Source of the DNA: Azospirillum humicireducens
GTDB lineage: Bacteria > Pseudomonadota > Alphaproteobacteria > Azospirillales > Azospirillaceae
NCBI RefSeq assembly: GCF_001639105.2
Contig: NZ_CP028904.1
Location: 1 to 64,000, forward strand
DNA: 64,000 nucleotides
Direction of reading: 5' to 3'
The stretch's first letter is position 1. Each line of letters begins with the position of its first letter. The notes beneath the pieces were generated by a model. The model was not told the DNA's origin. It ran no database searches and saw nothing but the letters and a program-made list of their open reading frames with translations. Of the stretch, positions 34,401 through 41,920 are shown in pieces. The position numbers and the translations under genes were made by a program.

Positions 34401-35095
34401 GCAAGCCGCGTCAGCCGGATGTCGAACAGCGGCCAGCGGTCGGCCGGCAGAACGGCTTGCTCCATGGCGTCGCGCAACGCGGCGATCCGCTCCGCAGCGA
34501 CCTCCTCCGGCAGCCCGCGCAGATCGCTGCGGGGAATGGCGAGGCGGGGGACCGACGCCAGGACGCGCTGCATGCCATCGGCGCCGACGACCGCCCGCAG
34601 CATCGGGTTGGCGTGGATGGTGGCGTTCAACGCCTCCTCCAGCCGGTCGGGATCGAGGTCGTCCGCCTCGACTTCCAGATAGCCGTGGGCAGCGACGCCT
34701 CCCAGCTCGAAAACAGGGTCGCGGCCCAGCCAATAGGCACGCTGGATGTCGGTCAGCGGGAAGGGTGCATGGGGATCCCCGCCGGTGCCGCCGCTTTCGG
34801 CAAGGCCGCTTTCCTCTCCGCCGGGGACGGAGGACGAGGCCGCCGCCCGCCGGATCAGGTCGAACCAGCTCTCCACACTGGGCGATGCCGCCAGGGCGCT
34901 GAAGGGGACGTCGATCCCCTGTTGGGCGAGCAGCGCCGGAAGTTTGATCAGCGACAGCGAGTTCAAGCCCAGCTCGATCAGGTTTTCGTCGATGCCGAAC
35001 TCGTCGGGTTCGGCGCCCAGCTCGCGCGCCGCGAAGGCGTGCAGGGCCTCCACCGTCCAGGCGTCGGGGGCGGTCGGGTCGGACATGGCGCTCAT
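31454..35095 (-). CDS. NRPS: aryl carrier protein-Cy-A(Cys)-PCP
   Basis: A 1213-residue synthetase that probably starts the chain. Residues about 10-80 form a carrier domain (LIELGLNSLSLIKL, Ser is the pantetheine site) expected to receive the salicyl group. A heterocyclisation domain follows (about 100-530) with DxxxxDxxS as DLLIFDLKS near 240. The adenylation domain (TSGSTGTPKG near 720, FDLSVYD near 770, NGKLDRAAL near 1068) has a specificity code I read as D-L-Y-N-L-S-L-I-W-K, a cysteine code. A PCP (ALGGNSLLATRL near 1127) and basic tail end it. This matches PchE-type logic: salicylate plus Cys gives hydroxyphenyl-thiazoline, but with no epimerase-like insert visible. The start overlaps the lyase stop (ATGA). 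Its TAG stop lies at an IS border, so a few native residues may be lost. Confidence 0.92.
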   Translation of the reverse strand: MSAMSDPTAPDAWTVEALHAFAARELGAEPDEFGIDENLIELGLNSLSLIKLPALLAQQGIDVPFSALAASPSVESWFDLIRRAAASSSVPGGEESGLAESGGTGGDPHAPFPLTDIQRAYWLGRDPVFELGGVAAHGYLEVEADDLDPDRLEEALNATIHANPMLRAVVGADGMQRVLASVPRLAIPRSDLRGLPEEVAAERIAALRDAMEQAVLPADRWPLFDIRLTRLAERGWLLHIGFDLLIFDLKSLELWVDQWSRRYDGTAAELPAPDAAGFQAYVRERERLAASPQAARARRYWEERAATLPLGPQLPLVRAVETLTPPRFARVQTILPAEDWRQLQARAHARGLTGSALLMAAYAATLARWTVDRHFTLTATLFDRSSPTLVLDRVIGDFTSLILLEVDAAPGAGFEAMAHALQRQLWRDLDHSLVSGVEALSKVAAARNAPNKALMPFVFTSALGTGRSYLDAAARFGRIVRAAVQTPQTLLDHQALECGGDLVLNWDHVADAFPDGVIPLIAEVHRSFLHGLAAGDGAWNASGPDPFPEAQALQRAAINATGWTPEDGPQGRFRRLHDPFLQQARLRPQAIALRQDGVALTYRQLDHASDRLAGRIVGRSTGRTDNAGPVVAVVLPRGWEQVVAVLAILKAGAAYLPIDPALPPGRIAALLEQSGAKLALVPAGDGDARPDDGHPARLPVGRDLLSDGPAAPPLPDPAGPGDLAYVIFTSGSTGTPKGVMIDHGAALNTILDINARYGIGPQDACLAVSSLSFDLSVYDIFGMLAAGGAIVMPQPSPAPEPAVWRRLIRDHGVTVWNSVPALLQLFHDHLEDVGAAGELDALRTILLSGDWLPLPLCRRLLGRPGPANLIALGGATEASIWSIAHRIDGLPGDWSSIPYGQPLANQTIHVLDAELAPCPDWVVGEIHIGGIGLARGYWRDAEKTADRFIIHPTTGERLYRTGDWGRWRPGGLVEFLGRRDTQVKVNGLRVELGEIETLLGQQPGIRQAAVIAVRDPHHATGDRLAGFVVAADPKGVSTAELQDSLLQALPPALVPTTIAVLDALPLTTNGKLDRAALAARALWRAEVATSGTRPARSELETRIAAVWSDLLGVPVIDTDQSFFALGGNSLLATRLAGRLTQAFGRSVPVIRVFEHQTIARLARLLGEEVTGTAQQEPAPRAAEAQTLPSSRRRATEQRRLARAQLRGSVTDQP

Positions 35096-35523
35096 GCTCG
35101 GCTGGAGGGGGTGGAGGGCGGGGCCTGGTCGGCGCCGGACGCCCCGCCGCTCCGTTCACGGGTCCAGTGTGCCACCTGCCGCTGGATGAACCACTGGATG
35201 ATCTGGCTGAACAGCGGGACGACGAAGTCGGGATCGAGCCCGTGTCGCTCGGCCCAGCGCCGCCGTTCCGGCAGCATCGCGGCGACCCGCTCGGGTGCCG
35301 GGATGCTGGCGGCGTCCGGCTTGAAGCGCGCAGCGGTCAACACATAGCCCAGCCGCAGGCCCAGCAGCCCGACGATGGTCTCGTCGATGCGGTCGATTGC
35401 CTGCCGCACGTCGCCCAGATCGCGGCAGGCGTCGGGGGAGGCGGCGCGGAGGCCGAGCGTTTCCGGCGTCAGGATCGGCGATGGCACAATCGGCGATGTG
35501 TCGTTCGGCTGTTCCGTCATCAT
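35092..35523 (-). CDS. pchB: Isochorismate pyruvate lyase (salicylate-forming)
   Basis: A 143-residue AroQ-fold protein that should convert isochorismate to salicylate and pyruvate. The core reads LGDVRQAIDRIDETIVGLLGLR, then YVLTAARFKPDAASIPAPERVAAML and FVVPLFSQIIQWFIQRQVAHW, the PchB pattern; the lysine after ARF corresponds to the active-site loop of PchB. N- and C-terminal extensions (about 35 and 20 residues) are low-complexity. It follows the ligase gene by one base and overlaps the NRPS start. With the synthase at 37224 it supplies the aryl starter in place of a single-enzyme (Irp9-type) salicylate synthase. Confidence 0.9.
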   Translation of the reverse strand: MMTEQPNDTSPIVPSPILTPETLGLRAASPDACRDLGDVRQAIDRIDETIVGLLGLRLGYVLTAARFKPDAASIPAPERVAAMLPERRRWAERHGLDPDFVVPLFSQIIQWFIQRQVAHWTRERSGGASGADQAPPSTPSSRA

Positions 35524-35524
35524 C

Positions 35525-37186
35525 TCAGCCCTCCGTTCCGGTGGCGGGTTCGGCCTGGTAGGCCTGCTTCAGCATCTCGCGCAGCACCTTGCGGCTGACC
35601 TTGCCGACGCCGGTCTCCGGAAAGCGGTCGAGAAAAAGGAACTGATCGGGAATCTTGTAGGCGGCGATCCCCTTCGAACGCAGATGGCGGGTCAGCGCCA
35701 ACGGCTTCAGCCCGGCATCGCGGAGGATGACGAAGGCACAGATCCGCTCCCCCAGTTCGGGATCGGGCAGTCCGACCACGGCGGCGTCGTGGACCCCCTC
35801 ATGGGCGAGCAGCAGATTCTCAACCTCCTCGGGCGACAGCTTCTCGCCGCCCCGGTTGATCTGGTCCTTGTCGCGCCCGGACAGGATCAGCGACCCGTCC
35901 TCCATCACCCGGACGATGTCGCCGGTCCGGTAGAATCCGTCTGGCGTGAAGGCGACTTCATTGTGCTCGGGGATGCGGTAGTAGCCGCGGATCGTATAGG
36001 GACCGCGGGTCAGGAGCTGTCCCGGCTCTCCCGGCGGAACGTCGTTGCCGGCCTCGTCGACGACGCGGACCTCGTCGCCCGGCGACATCGGCCGCCCCTG
36101 GGTCAGGGCGACGGTCTCGTCGTCGTCGTCCAGCCCGGTATAGCAGATCAGCCCCTCCGCCATGCCGAACACCTGCTGGAGCCGGCATCCCAGAGCCGGG
36201 CGGACGCGGCGGGCTGCCTCGCTGGCCAGCTTGGCGCCGCCGACCTGGAGGGTCCGCAGGCTCGACCGGTCGCGCTCCGACTCCGGGGCCGCCTGCATCC
36301 ACAGCAGCGCCAGCGGCGGCACCAGAGAGGTGATGGTCACACGATGCCGCTCGATCAGGGCGAAGCCGGTCTCCGGTCCGGGATCGGGCGCCAGTACCGC
36401 CGTGCCGCCCGAAACCAGCGTCCCCATCACGCCGGGGCAGGCGAAGGGGAAATTGTGGGCGACCGGCAGGGCGCAGAGATAGACGGTGCCGCCGTCCATC
36501 CCGCTGGCCCGCGCCGCGGTGGCGATGTTGTAGAGATACTCGTCGTGGCGGCGAGGGATCAGCTTCGGCACGCCGGTGGTGCCGCCGGAAATCTGGAAGA
36601 CAGCCACGTCGCCGGCGGCGGCGGCGTCCGGCGGGACCGGCCCGCTCCAGGTGCGCAGCGAGTCCAGCGGCGTGAACTCCTCCGCCGCGCCGTCGATCAC
36701 GACATGGATCAGATCGGGGGCTTCCGCCCGCACCTCCCGCGCCAGGGCGCGGTGGTCGAAGCCGTTCAGCCGGTCGGCGGTGACGAACAGCTTCGCTCGC
36801 GTGAAGGCGCAGAAGCGGCCGATCTCCAGCCGCCGGTGGGAGGGCAGGGCGAGGACCGGGACGACCCCCAGCCGGGTCAGCGCCAGCACAGTCTCGACGA
36901 AGGCGACGCCGTTGGGAAGCTGGACCACCGCGCGGTCGCCCCGGACGAGCCCGAGCGCCGCGAAAGCGCCGGCCAACATCTCTGCCCGGCGGCCGAGCTC
37001 GGCGTAGGAAAGCTGGATTTCGCCTTCGATCAGCGCGGTCTTCGCGCCGTGCCGGGCGGCGAGACGGGCCAGCGTGCCGGCGAAAGTCTCGTCGCCCCAA
37101 TATCCTGCGGCGCGGTAGCGGTCGCGGTCAGCCTCCGGCCAGCCGGGGCAGTCGGCGTTCAGCGCGGCGTGCTCGTCGATGTGCAT
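35525..37186 (-). CDS. pchD: Salicyl-AMP ligase (aryl adenylating enzyme)
   Basis: A 553-residue stand-alone adenylation enzyme of the EntE/DhbE/YbtE/PchD group. It activates an aryl acid with ATP and loads an aryl carrier domain, here most likely the N-terminal carrier of 31454-35095. The P-loop is QISGGTTGVPKLIPRRHDEY, the A5 motif QQVFGMAEGLICYT, and the C-terminal lysine lies in ETGVGKVSRKVLRE. The pocket reads HNFPFACPG, with cysteine where salicylate-specific enzymes have Cys and dihydroxybenzoate enzymes have Ser. That supports salicylate, as do the neighbouring genes. Two other pocket positions are unusual (see findings). It starts 37 bases after the synthase gene. Confidence 0.92.
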   Translation of the reverse strand: MHIDEHAALNADCPGWPEADRDRYRAAGYWGDETFAGTLARLAARHGAKTALIEGEIQLSYAELGRRAEMLAGAFAALGLVRGDRAVVQLPNGVAFVETVLALTRLGVVPVLALPSHRRLEIGRFCAFTRAKLFVTADRLNGFDHRALAREVRAEAPDLIHVVIDGAAEEFTPLDSLRTWSGPVPPDAAAAGDVAVFQISGGTTGVPKLIPRRHDEYLYNIATAARASGMDGGTVYLCALPVAHNFPFACPGVMGTLVSGGTAVLAPDPGPETGFALIERHRVTITSLVPPLALLWMQAAPESERDRSSLRTLQVGGAKLASEAARRVRPALGCRLQQVFGMAEGLICYTGLDDDDETVALTQGRPMSPGDEVRVVDEAGNDVPPGEPGQLLTRGPYTIRGYYRIPEHNEVAFTPDGFYRTGDIVRVMEDGSLILSGRDKDQINRGGEKLSPEEVENLLLAHEGVHDAAVVGLPDPELGERICAFVILRDAGLKPLALTRHLRSKGIAAYKIPDQFLFLDRFPETGVGKVSRKVLREMLKQAYQAEPATGTEG

Positions 37187-37223
37187 GACGGTCCTGTATG
37201 GGATGGGAGCGGTAACGGTATGG

Positions 37224-38453
37224 TCAGAAGCCCGGCGCGGTCGGCTCCGCCGCGGACAACCCCAGCGCCGTCAACATGGTCTTGAGCTTGGTCGCGGTCT
37301 CCTCCAGCTCGGCCTCGGGCCGGGAACCGTCGACGATGCCTGCCCCGGCGAACAGCCGGGCGCGGTTGCCGCGGATTTCGGCGCAGCGCAGTGAGACCGC
37401 CCATTCGCCGTCGCCCGCGGCATCGCACCAGCCGACCATGCCGGCGTAGAGGCCGCGGTCGAAGCCCTCCAGTTCGGCGATGGCGGCAACGGCCCCGGCG
37501 GTCGGTGTGCCCCCGACCGCCGGGGTCGGATGCAGGGCGAGCGCCATGTCCAGCGCGCTGGCCCAGGGTGCGCGCAGTTCACCGACGATGGGGGTGGAGA
37601 GATGGATGATCGGCCCGGCGGCGACCACGCCGGGCGTGGCGGGAAGCTCGATGGTCCGGCAGAAGGGGCGCAGAGTCTCGACGACGGCGTGGGCGGCGAA
37701 AGCGTGCTCGTGCCGATCCTTCCCGGAGGCGAGCAGCCGTTCGATGCGGCGCGCGTTCTCCGCCGGATCGGGGCTGGCGGCGATGGAGCCGGCCAGCGGG
37801 TTGGCGAAGACCCGCCCGCCCGCCTTGCGCACCAGCAGCTCCGGGCTGGCGCCGAGGAAGACGCCGGCTTCCCGCCCGTCCTCTGCCGGGAGGGGGACCG
37901 AGTAGAGGAGGCTTCCGGGGTGGCGGCGGATCAGGGCGGTCAGGACCCGGCAGGGGTCGATGGGATCGGCAACCTCCAGATCGAGACTGCGGGCAAGCAC
38001 CAGCTTGGCGAGCTCGCCATCCGCGATGCGGGCCAGCCCGTTCTCCACAGCCCGCCGGTAGCCGTCGGGGTCGGGCCGCGGATGACTGCGCAGCAGGCGG
38101 GGGGGCGCCGGCGGTCCGGGGAGCCGCTGCAGCGCGGCCTGCCAGCAGGCGGGGGACAGCCGGTCCAGGCGGCGCGGCACGACCAGCCGGCTCCGGCCGG
38201 ACGGGTCGAACGGGATGGCGCCCATCACGACCGGCGCGCGCCCGGCGCGCCGGGCGGCCTCCAGCAGGTGGGCGACGCGGCGGGCCGGATCGGGATCCGT
38301 TTCAGCGGGTCCGGCCTGATCGCCGATTCCCTGCCCGACGAGGCGCTCCGAGGGCGACAGGAAGACCACGGAGTCAGCGAGATCGGCCGCGCCGGCGAGT
38401 GGAGCCAACGGGTCGTGGCCGGCCAGCGGGGCCATTGTCAGGAGATGCGTCAT
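37224..38453 (-). CDS. pchA: Isochorismate synthase
   Basis: A 409-residue chorismate-utilising enzyme of the EntC/PchA/DhbC type, converting chorismate to isochorismate. The C-terminal catalytic domain has IADGELAKLVLARSL (general-base lysine), FLGASPELLVRK, NPLAGSIAASPDP, the HEHAFAAHAVVETLRPF helix, LHPTPAVGGTPT, and the Mg-binding GWCDAAGDGEWAVSLRCAEI. It has the normal length for EntC-type enzymes and no fused lyase, which explains the separate lyase gene. The start overlaps the upstream NRPS stop by four bases. Confidence 0.93.
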   Translation of the reverse strand: MTHLLTMAPLAGHDPLAPLAGAADLADSVVFLSPSERLVGQGIGDQAGPAETDPDPARRVAHLLEAARRAGRAPVVMGAIPFDPSGRSRLVVPRRLDRLSPACWQAALQRLPGPPAPPRLLRSHPRPDPDGYRRAVENGLARIADGELAKLVLARSLDLEVADPIDPCRVLTALIRRHPGSLLYSVPLPAEDGREAGVFLGASPELLVRKAGGRVFANPLAGSIAASPDPAENARRIERLLASGKDRHEHAFAAHAVVETLRPFCRTIELPATPGVVAAGPIIHLSTPIVGELRAPWASALDMALALHPTPAVGGTPTAGAVAAIAELEGFDRGLYAGMVGWCDAAGDGEWAVSLRCAEIRGNRARLFAGAGIVDGSRPEAELEETATKLKTMLTALGLSAAEPTAPGF

Positions 38454-41400
38454 CGCGCGGTGTCCGGGGTTCGGTTGACGTCGACTCCGGCGGGGGGAAG
38501 CGTCCGGATGTGAGCCTCCAGCGCCGCCAGCGTGCTGTGGACGAACAGGTCGGTGACGTGCAGGTCGATCCCCAACTCGTTGCGGATGCGCGCATGCGCC
38601 TCGACCAGAGCCAGGGAGGTGGCGCCCAGTTCGAAGAAGCCGGCGTCCGGCGGCAGCGACCGGCCTCCGCCGATGGCGTGGAGAAGGATGTCGCGAAGGG
38701 CGGCACGCGGCCCGGCCGGCATGGACGGGATGGCGCCCCGCCCGTCCCGATCGGGCGGCGGTTCGGATTGTGGATCGGGCAGGAGGGCCGTCAGCGCACG
38801 CTGGTCGATCTTGCCGTTGGCCGAGAGCGGAAGTGCCGCGTGGACGCCGATGCGGCGCGGAACCATGTAGCCCGGCAGCAGATTGCGGCAGTGTGCCCGC
38901 AGGTCCGCCTCGGTCGGGGCGCTGCCCTCCGTCCGGGCGATATGGGCGACCAGCTGGCCGCCGCTGCTCCGCTCCCCTTCGCCGCAGGAGGCGGTCACGC
39001 CCTGGATCAGGGCGGCGGCGCGCGCCACGGCCGGGTGGCGTTCGAGCGCATGGACGATCTCGCCCAGCTCGATCCGGTGGCCGCCGAGCTTCACCTGCCC
39101 ATCCTCGCGTCCCAGGAACTCCAGTGTTCCGTCCGGCCAGAAGCGGCCGAGGTCACCGGTGCGGTAGAGCCGTCCGCCGCGGTCCGGCGCCTCGATGAAG
39201 GCGGCGGCGGTCCTGTCCGGATCGCCCCAATAGCCGGATGCCAGCCCCAGCCCGCCGATGTGCAGTTCGCCGGTCACGAGGTCGGGGCGGTCGGCGCCGT
39301 ACCGGTCCAGCACACGGTAATGCTGGTGGCGCAACGGTAGTCCGTAGGGGACGGAGGTCCAATGGTCCGGCACCTCGTCCACCGCCTGCCAGTTCGACCA
39401 GATGGCGGCCTCGGTCGCGCCGCCAAGCGCCACCAGCCTTGCGCCGGGCGCCAGCGCGCGCAGCCGGCCGCACAGGCCGAGCGGCACCCAATCGCCGCTG
39501 ACCAGCGCCAGCCGCAGCCCGGCAGGCGGCGCGGTTCCGGCGCCGCCGCACCACACCAGCAGCATGTCGAGCAGCGTGGGCACCGAGTTCCACACCGTCA
39601 CGCCATGGGCGGCCATCAGGCGGTGCCAATGCTCGGGGTTGCGCTCCTGTCCCGGATCGGGAAGCACCAGAGCCGCGCCTGCGGCGAGCGGGGCGAACAG
39701 ATCGTAGACCGACAGGTCGAAACTCAGCGCCGACAGGGCGAAGACCCGGTCGTCCGGCCCCATGCCGAAACGAGAGGCCATGTCGTCCAGCGTGTTGTGC
39801 ACCGCCCCGTGGGTCATCGTGACGCCCTTGGGGATGCCGGTCGATCCCGAGGTGAAGATGACATAGGCCACCTCGCCGGGGCCGGTCGGCGCACGTTCCG
39901 CTGCCAATTCGGCCAACGGGGCATCGGGCATCGGGTCGCCCAGGGAGATGGGCAGGTCGGGCGTGCCGTCCCCGGCCGGCTGTGCGCCGTCCGCCGCGAC
40001 GATCCGCACCGCCGGCCGCACCTGTTCCAGCATCGGCGCGACGCGCGCTGCCGGCAGGTCGGGCGCGATGGGCACAAATGCGGCACCGGCATGCAGCGCC
40101 GCCAGCACGGCGACCGCCTGCAACGGCCCCTTGTCGAGCTGGACCGCAACCCGATCCCCCGGCCGCACCCCGGCGTCGCGCAGCCTCCGTGCCAGACCGG
40201 CGGCGCGACGGGCCAGATCGCCATGGCTGAGCCGCCCGCCGCTCCACAGCAGGGCGTCGGCCTCGGCCGTGTGGGGAAGGCGGTTCCAGAATGCGCCGGC
40301 GAGGCCGTCGGCGGGCGGCGCCGCGGCGGGGGCCGGCCGGTGGATGGCGTCGCGCACCGCCATTTGGGCGGTCGGCGGTCGGCGGTCAAGCGGACGGTCC
40401 CACAGCGTCTCGTCGTCGGCCAGAGCCTCCAGCGTCTGCCTATAGCAGGCGAAGGCGGCGGCCACGGCGTCGACATCGAGCGCCGTCCGGGCAACGTCCC
40501 AGTTGAAGCCGAGCCCCCCCCTCTCCTCGTAGAGCTGATGGTCGAGCGCCACCTGCGGGGTCTGGCTGACGCCATGGACCTGTGTCCAGCCCAGCGCGTC
40601 GACGGCGTCGGCATCGTCGCCGATCAGCAGGCTGGTAAAGACCACCGGCATCAGCGAGCCGCTGAAATCACCCCGCCGCCTCGCCAGTTCGCGCAGCAGA
40701 TCGACGCCGGAGACGGCGCTGTGTTCGAGCCGCTCCAGCAGGGCGGTCCGGGTCCGCGCGGCCTGCTCGGCGAACGGCCTGTCCATGCTGCCGAAGCCGA
40801 GCAGCGTGGTGTTGGTGAACTCGCCCAGCACCCGCGTGATGTCCGGGTGCAGCGGCGGCCGGTTGAACAGGGTCACATTCAGCGCGACATCCTCGTTGCG
40901 GCTCCAGCGCGACAGGACATTGGCGAAAACCGTCGCCAGCGCGCTGGTCGGCGTCACGCCGCGGACGCGGCAGAAGTGCTTCCAGGCATCCCAGCGCGCC
41001 TTGGGCAGATGGCCGTGGAGGCGGGTGAAGCGGCCTCGCCCCGCCTCCTCTCCCTCTCCGCCGCCGCTCCGCCGCGGGGCCGGCAGACTGGGTGCCGGGG
41101 GCAGGGCGTCGAGCGCCGCGTCCCAATAGCGCCAGGCGCGCGCCCGCTCGGCTTCCGCGTCTGCCCCCTGGGCGGCGGTCACCACGTCGCGGAAGGTCAG
41201 GGCGGGGGCGGGCGGCTCGGGCTGGCCGTCGAGCATGGCGAACCATTCGCGGAAGAAAAGCTGGCTGCTCCAGGCGTCGAGCGCGATGAGATCGACGCAG
41301 GAATGCAGCCGCACGCGGTCGCCGTCGCGCGTCCAGTGCAGGTCGAACAGCGGCCAATGGCCAGGATCGCGGACCTTCTCGCCGATCTCCCGCCGCAGGC

Positions 41401-41920
41401 CGGCAATCCGTCCGGCCCGCTCTGCCTCGGGCAAACCGGTCATGTCGGTGACGGGGATGCGGTAGGTCGGCACCGTTTCCAGCACCACCTGCTGCCCGCC
41501 GGGCCGCAGCACGGTCCGCAGCATCGGATGGCGGGCGATCACCCGGTTCAGGCACTCCTCTGCGTGGGCGAAATCCACGCCCCTGCGTCCAGGCAGGCGC
41601 TCGAACTCGATGTAGCTGTTGGCGGCGACCCCGCCGAGGTCGAGCGCGTCTGAACGGCCGACCAGATAGGCCTGCTGGATCGGCGTCTGCGGGAAGGGAG
41701 CATGGCGGTTGTCGGGATCGGCGCGCAGGCCGGGCGCTGCGGCTCCATCCGCTTCGCCCGCACTGAACCGATCGATCAGTGCCTGCCTGTGCGCCTGGAC
41801 CCGTGCCTTCAGGTCGGCGGTCATCGCCCCGGCCGGAGCCTTAAAGCGGAGCTGGCCGCCTTCGATCCACAGATGGATCCGGTGGCGCTCGAGCTCGTCG
41901 AGCAGCTGAGGGAGGCTCAT
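38450..41920 (-). CDS. NRPS: docking-Cy-A(Cys)-PCP
   Basis: A 1156-residue single-module synthetase. Residues 1-50 (MSLPQLLDELERHRIHLWIE) form a TubC-type N-terminal docking domain that accepts the C-terminus of another subunit. The heterocyclisation domain has the intact DxxxxDxxS motif as DLIALDAWS near residue 208. The adenylation domain (TSGSTGIPKG near 683, FDLSVYD near 733) gives the code D-L-Y-N-L-S-L-I-W-K, cysteine. The PCP (ELGATSLALVEA near 1098) ends the protein. It should add a cysteine and cyclise it to a thiazoline. ATG 41920 overlaps the stop of the oxidase-bearing NRPS, and its own stop overlaps the isochorismate synthase start, so translation is coupled on both sides. Confidence 0.92.
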   Translation of the reverse strand: MSLPQLLDELERHRIHLWIEGGQLRFKAPAGAMTADLKARVQAHRQALIDRFSAGEADGAAAPGLRADPDNRHAPFPQTPIQQAYLVGRSDALDLGGVAANSYIEFERLPGRRGVDFAHAEECLNRVIARHPMLRTVLRPGGQQVVLETVPTYRIPVTDMTGLPEAERAGRIAGLRREIGEKVRDPGHWPLFDLHWTRDGDRVRLHSCVDLIALDAWSSQLFFREWFAMLDGQPEPPAPALTFRDVVTAAQGADAEAERARAWRYWDAALDALPPAPSLPAPRRSGGGEGEEAGRGRFTRLHGHLPKARWDAWKHFCRVRGVTPTSALATVFANVLSRWSRNEDVALNVTLFNRPPLHPDITRVLGEFTNTTLLGFGSMDRPFAEQAARTRTALLERLEHSAVSGVDLLRELARRRGDFSGSLMPVVFTSLLIGDDADAVDALGWTQVHGVSQTPQVALDHQLYEERGGLGFNWDVARTALDVDAVAAAFACYRQTLEALADDETLWDRPLDRRPPTAQMAVRDAIHRPAPAAAPPADGLAGAFWNRLPHTAEADALLWSGGRLSHGDLARRAAGLARRLRDAGVRPGDRVAVQLDKGPLQAVAVLAALHAGAAFVPIAPDLPAARVAPMLEQVRPAVRIVAADGAQPAGDGTPDLPISLGDPMPDAPLAELAAERAPTGPGEVAYVIFTSGSTGIPKGVTMTHGAVHNTLDDMASRFGMGPDDRVFALSALSFDLSVYDLFAPLAAGAALVLPDPGQERNPEHWHRLMAAHGVTVWNSVPTLLDMLLVWCGGAGTAPPAGLRLALVSGDWVPLGLCGRLRALAPGARLVALGGATEAAIWSNWQAVDEVPDHWTSVPYGLPLRHQHYRVLDRYGADRPDLVTGELHIGGLGLASGYWGDPDRTAAAFIEAPDRGGRLYRTGDLGRFWPDGTLEFLGREDGQVKLGGHRIELGEIVHALERHPAVARAAALIQGVTASCGEGERSSGGQLVAHIARTEGSAPTEADLRAHCRNLLPGYMVPRRIGVHAALPLSANGKIDQRALTALLPDPQSEPPPDRDGRGAIPSMPAGPRAALRDILLHAIGGGRSLPPDAGFFELGATSLALVEAHARIRNELGIDLHVTDLFVHSTLAALEAHIRTLPPAGVDVNRTPDTAR

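Noticed and set aside
31451-35347. A 1298-codon open frame on the + strand opposite the first NRPS gene (and similar long ones opposite 38450-58600).
   Set aside because: These are antisense shadows caused by high GC at third positions. Their translations are rich in R, G, A and Q with no domain, while the minus strand encodes complete NRPS motifs.
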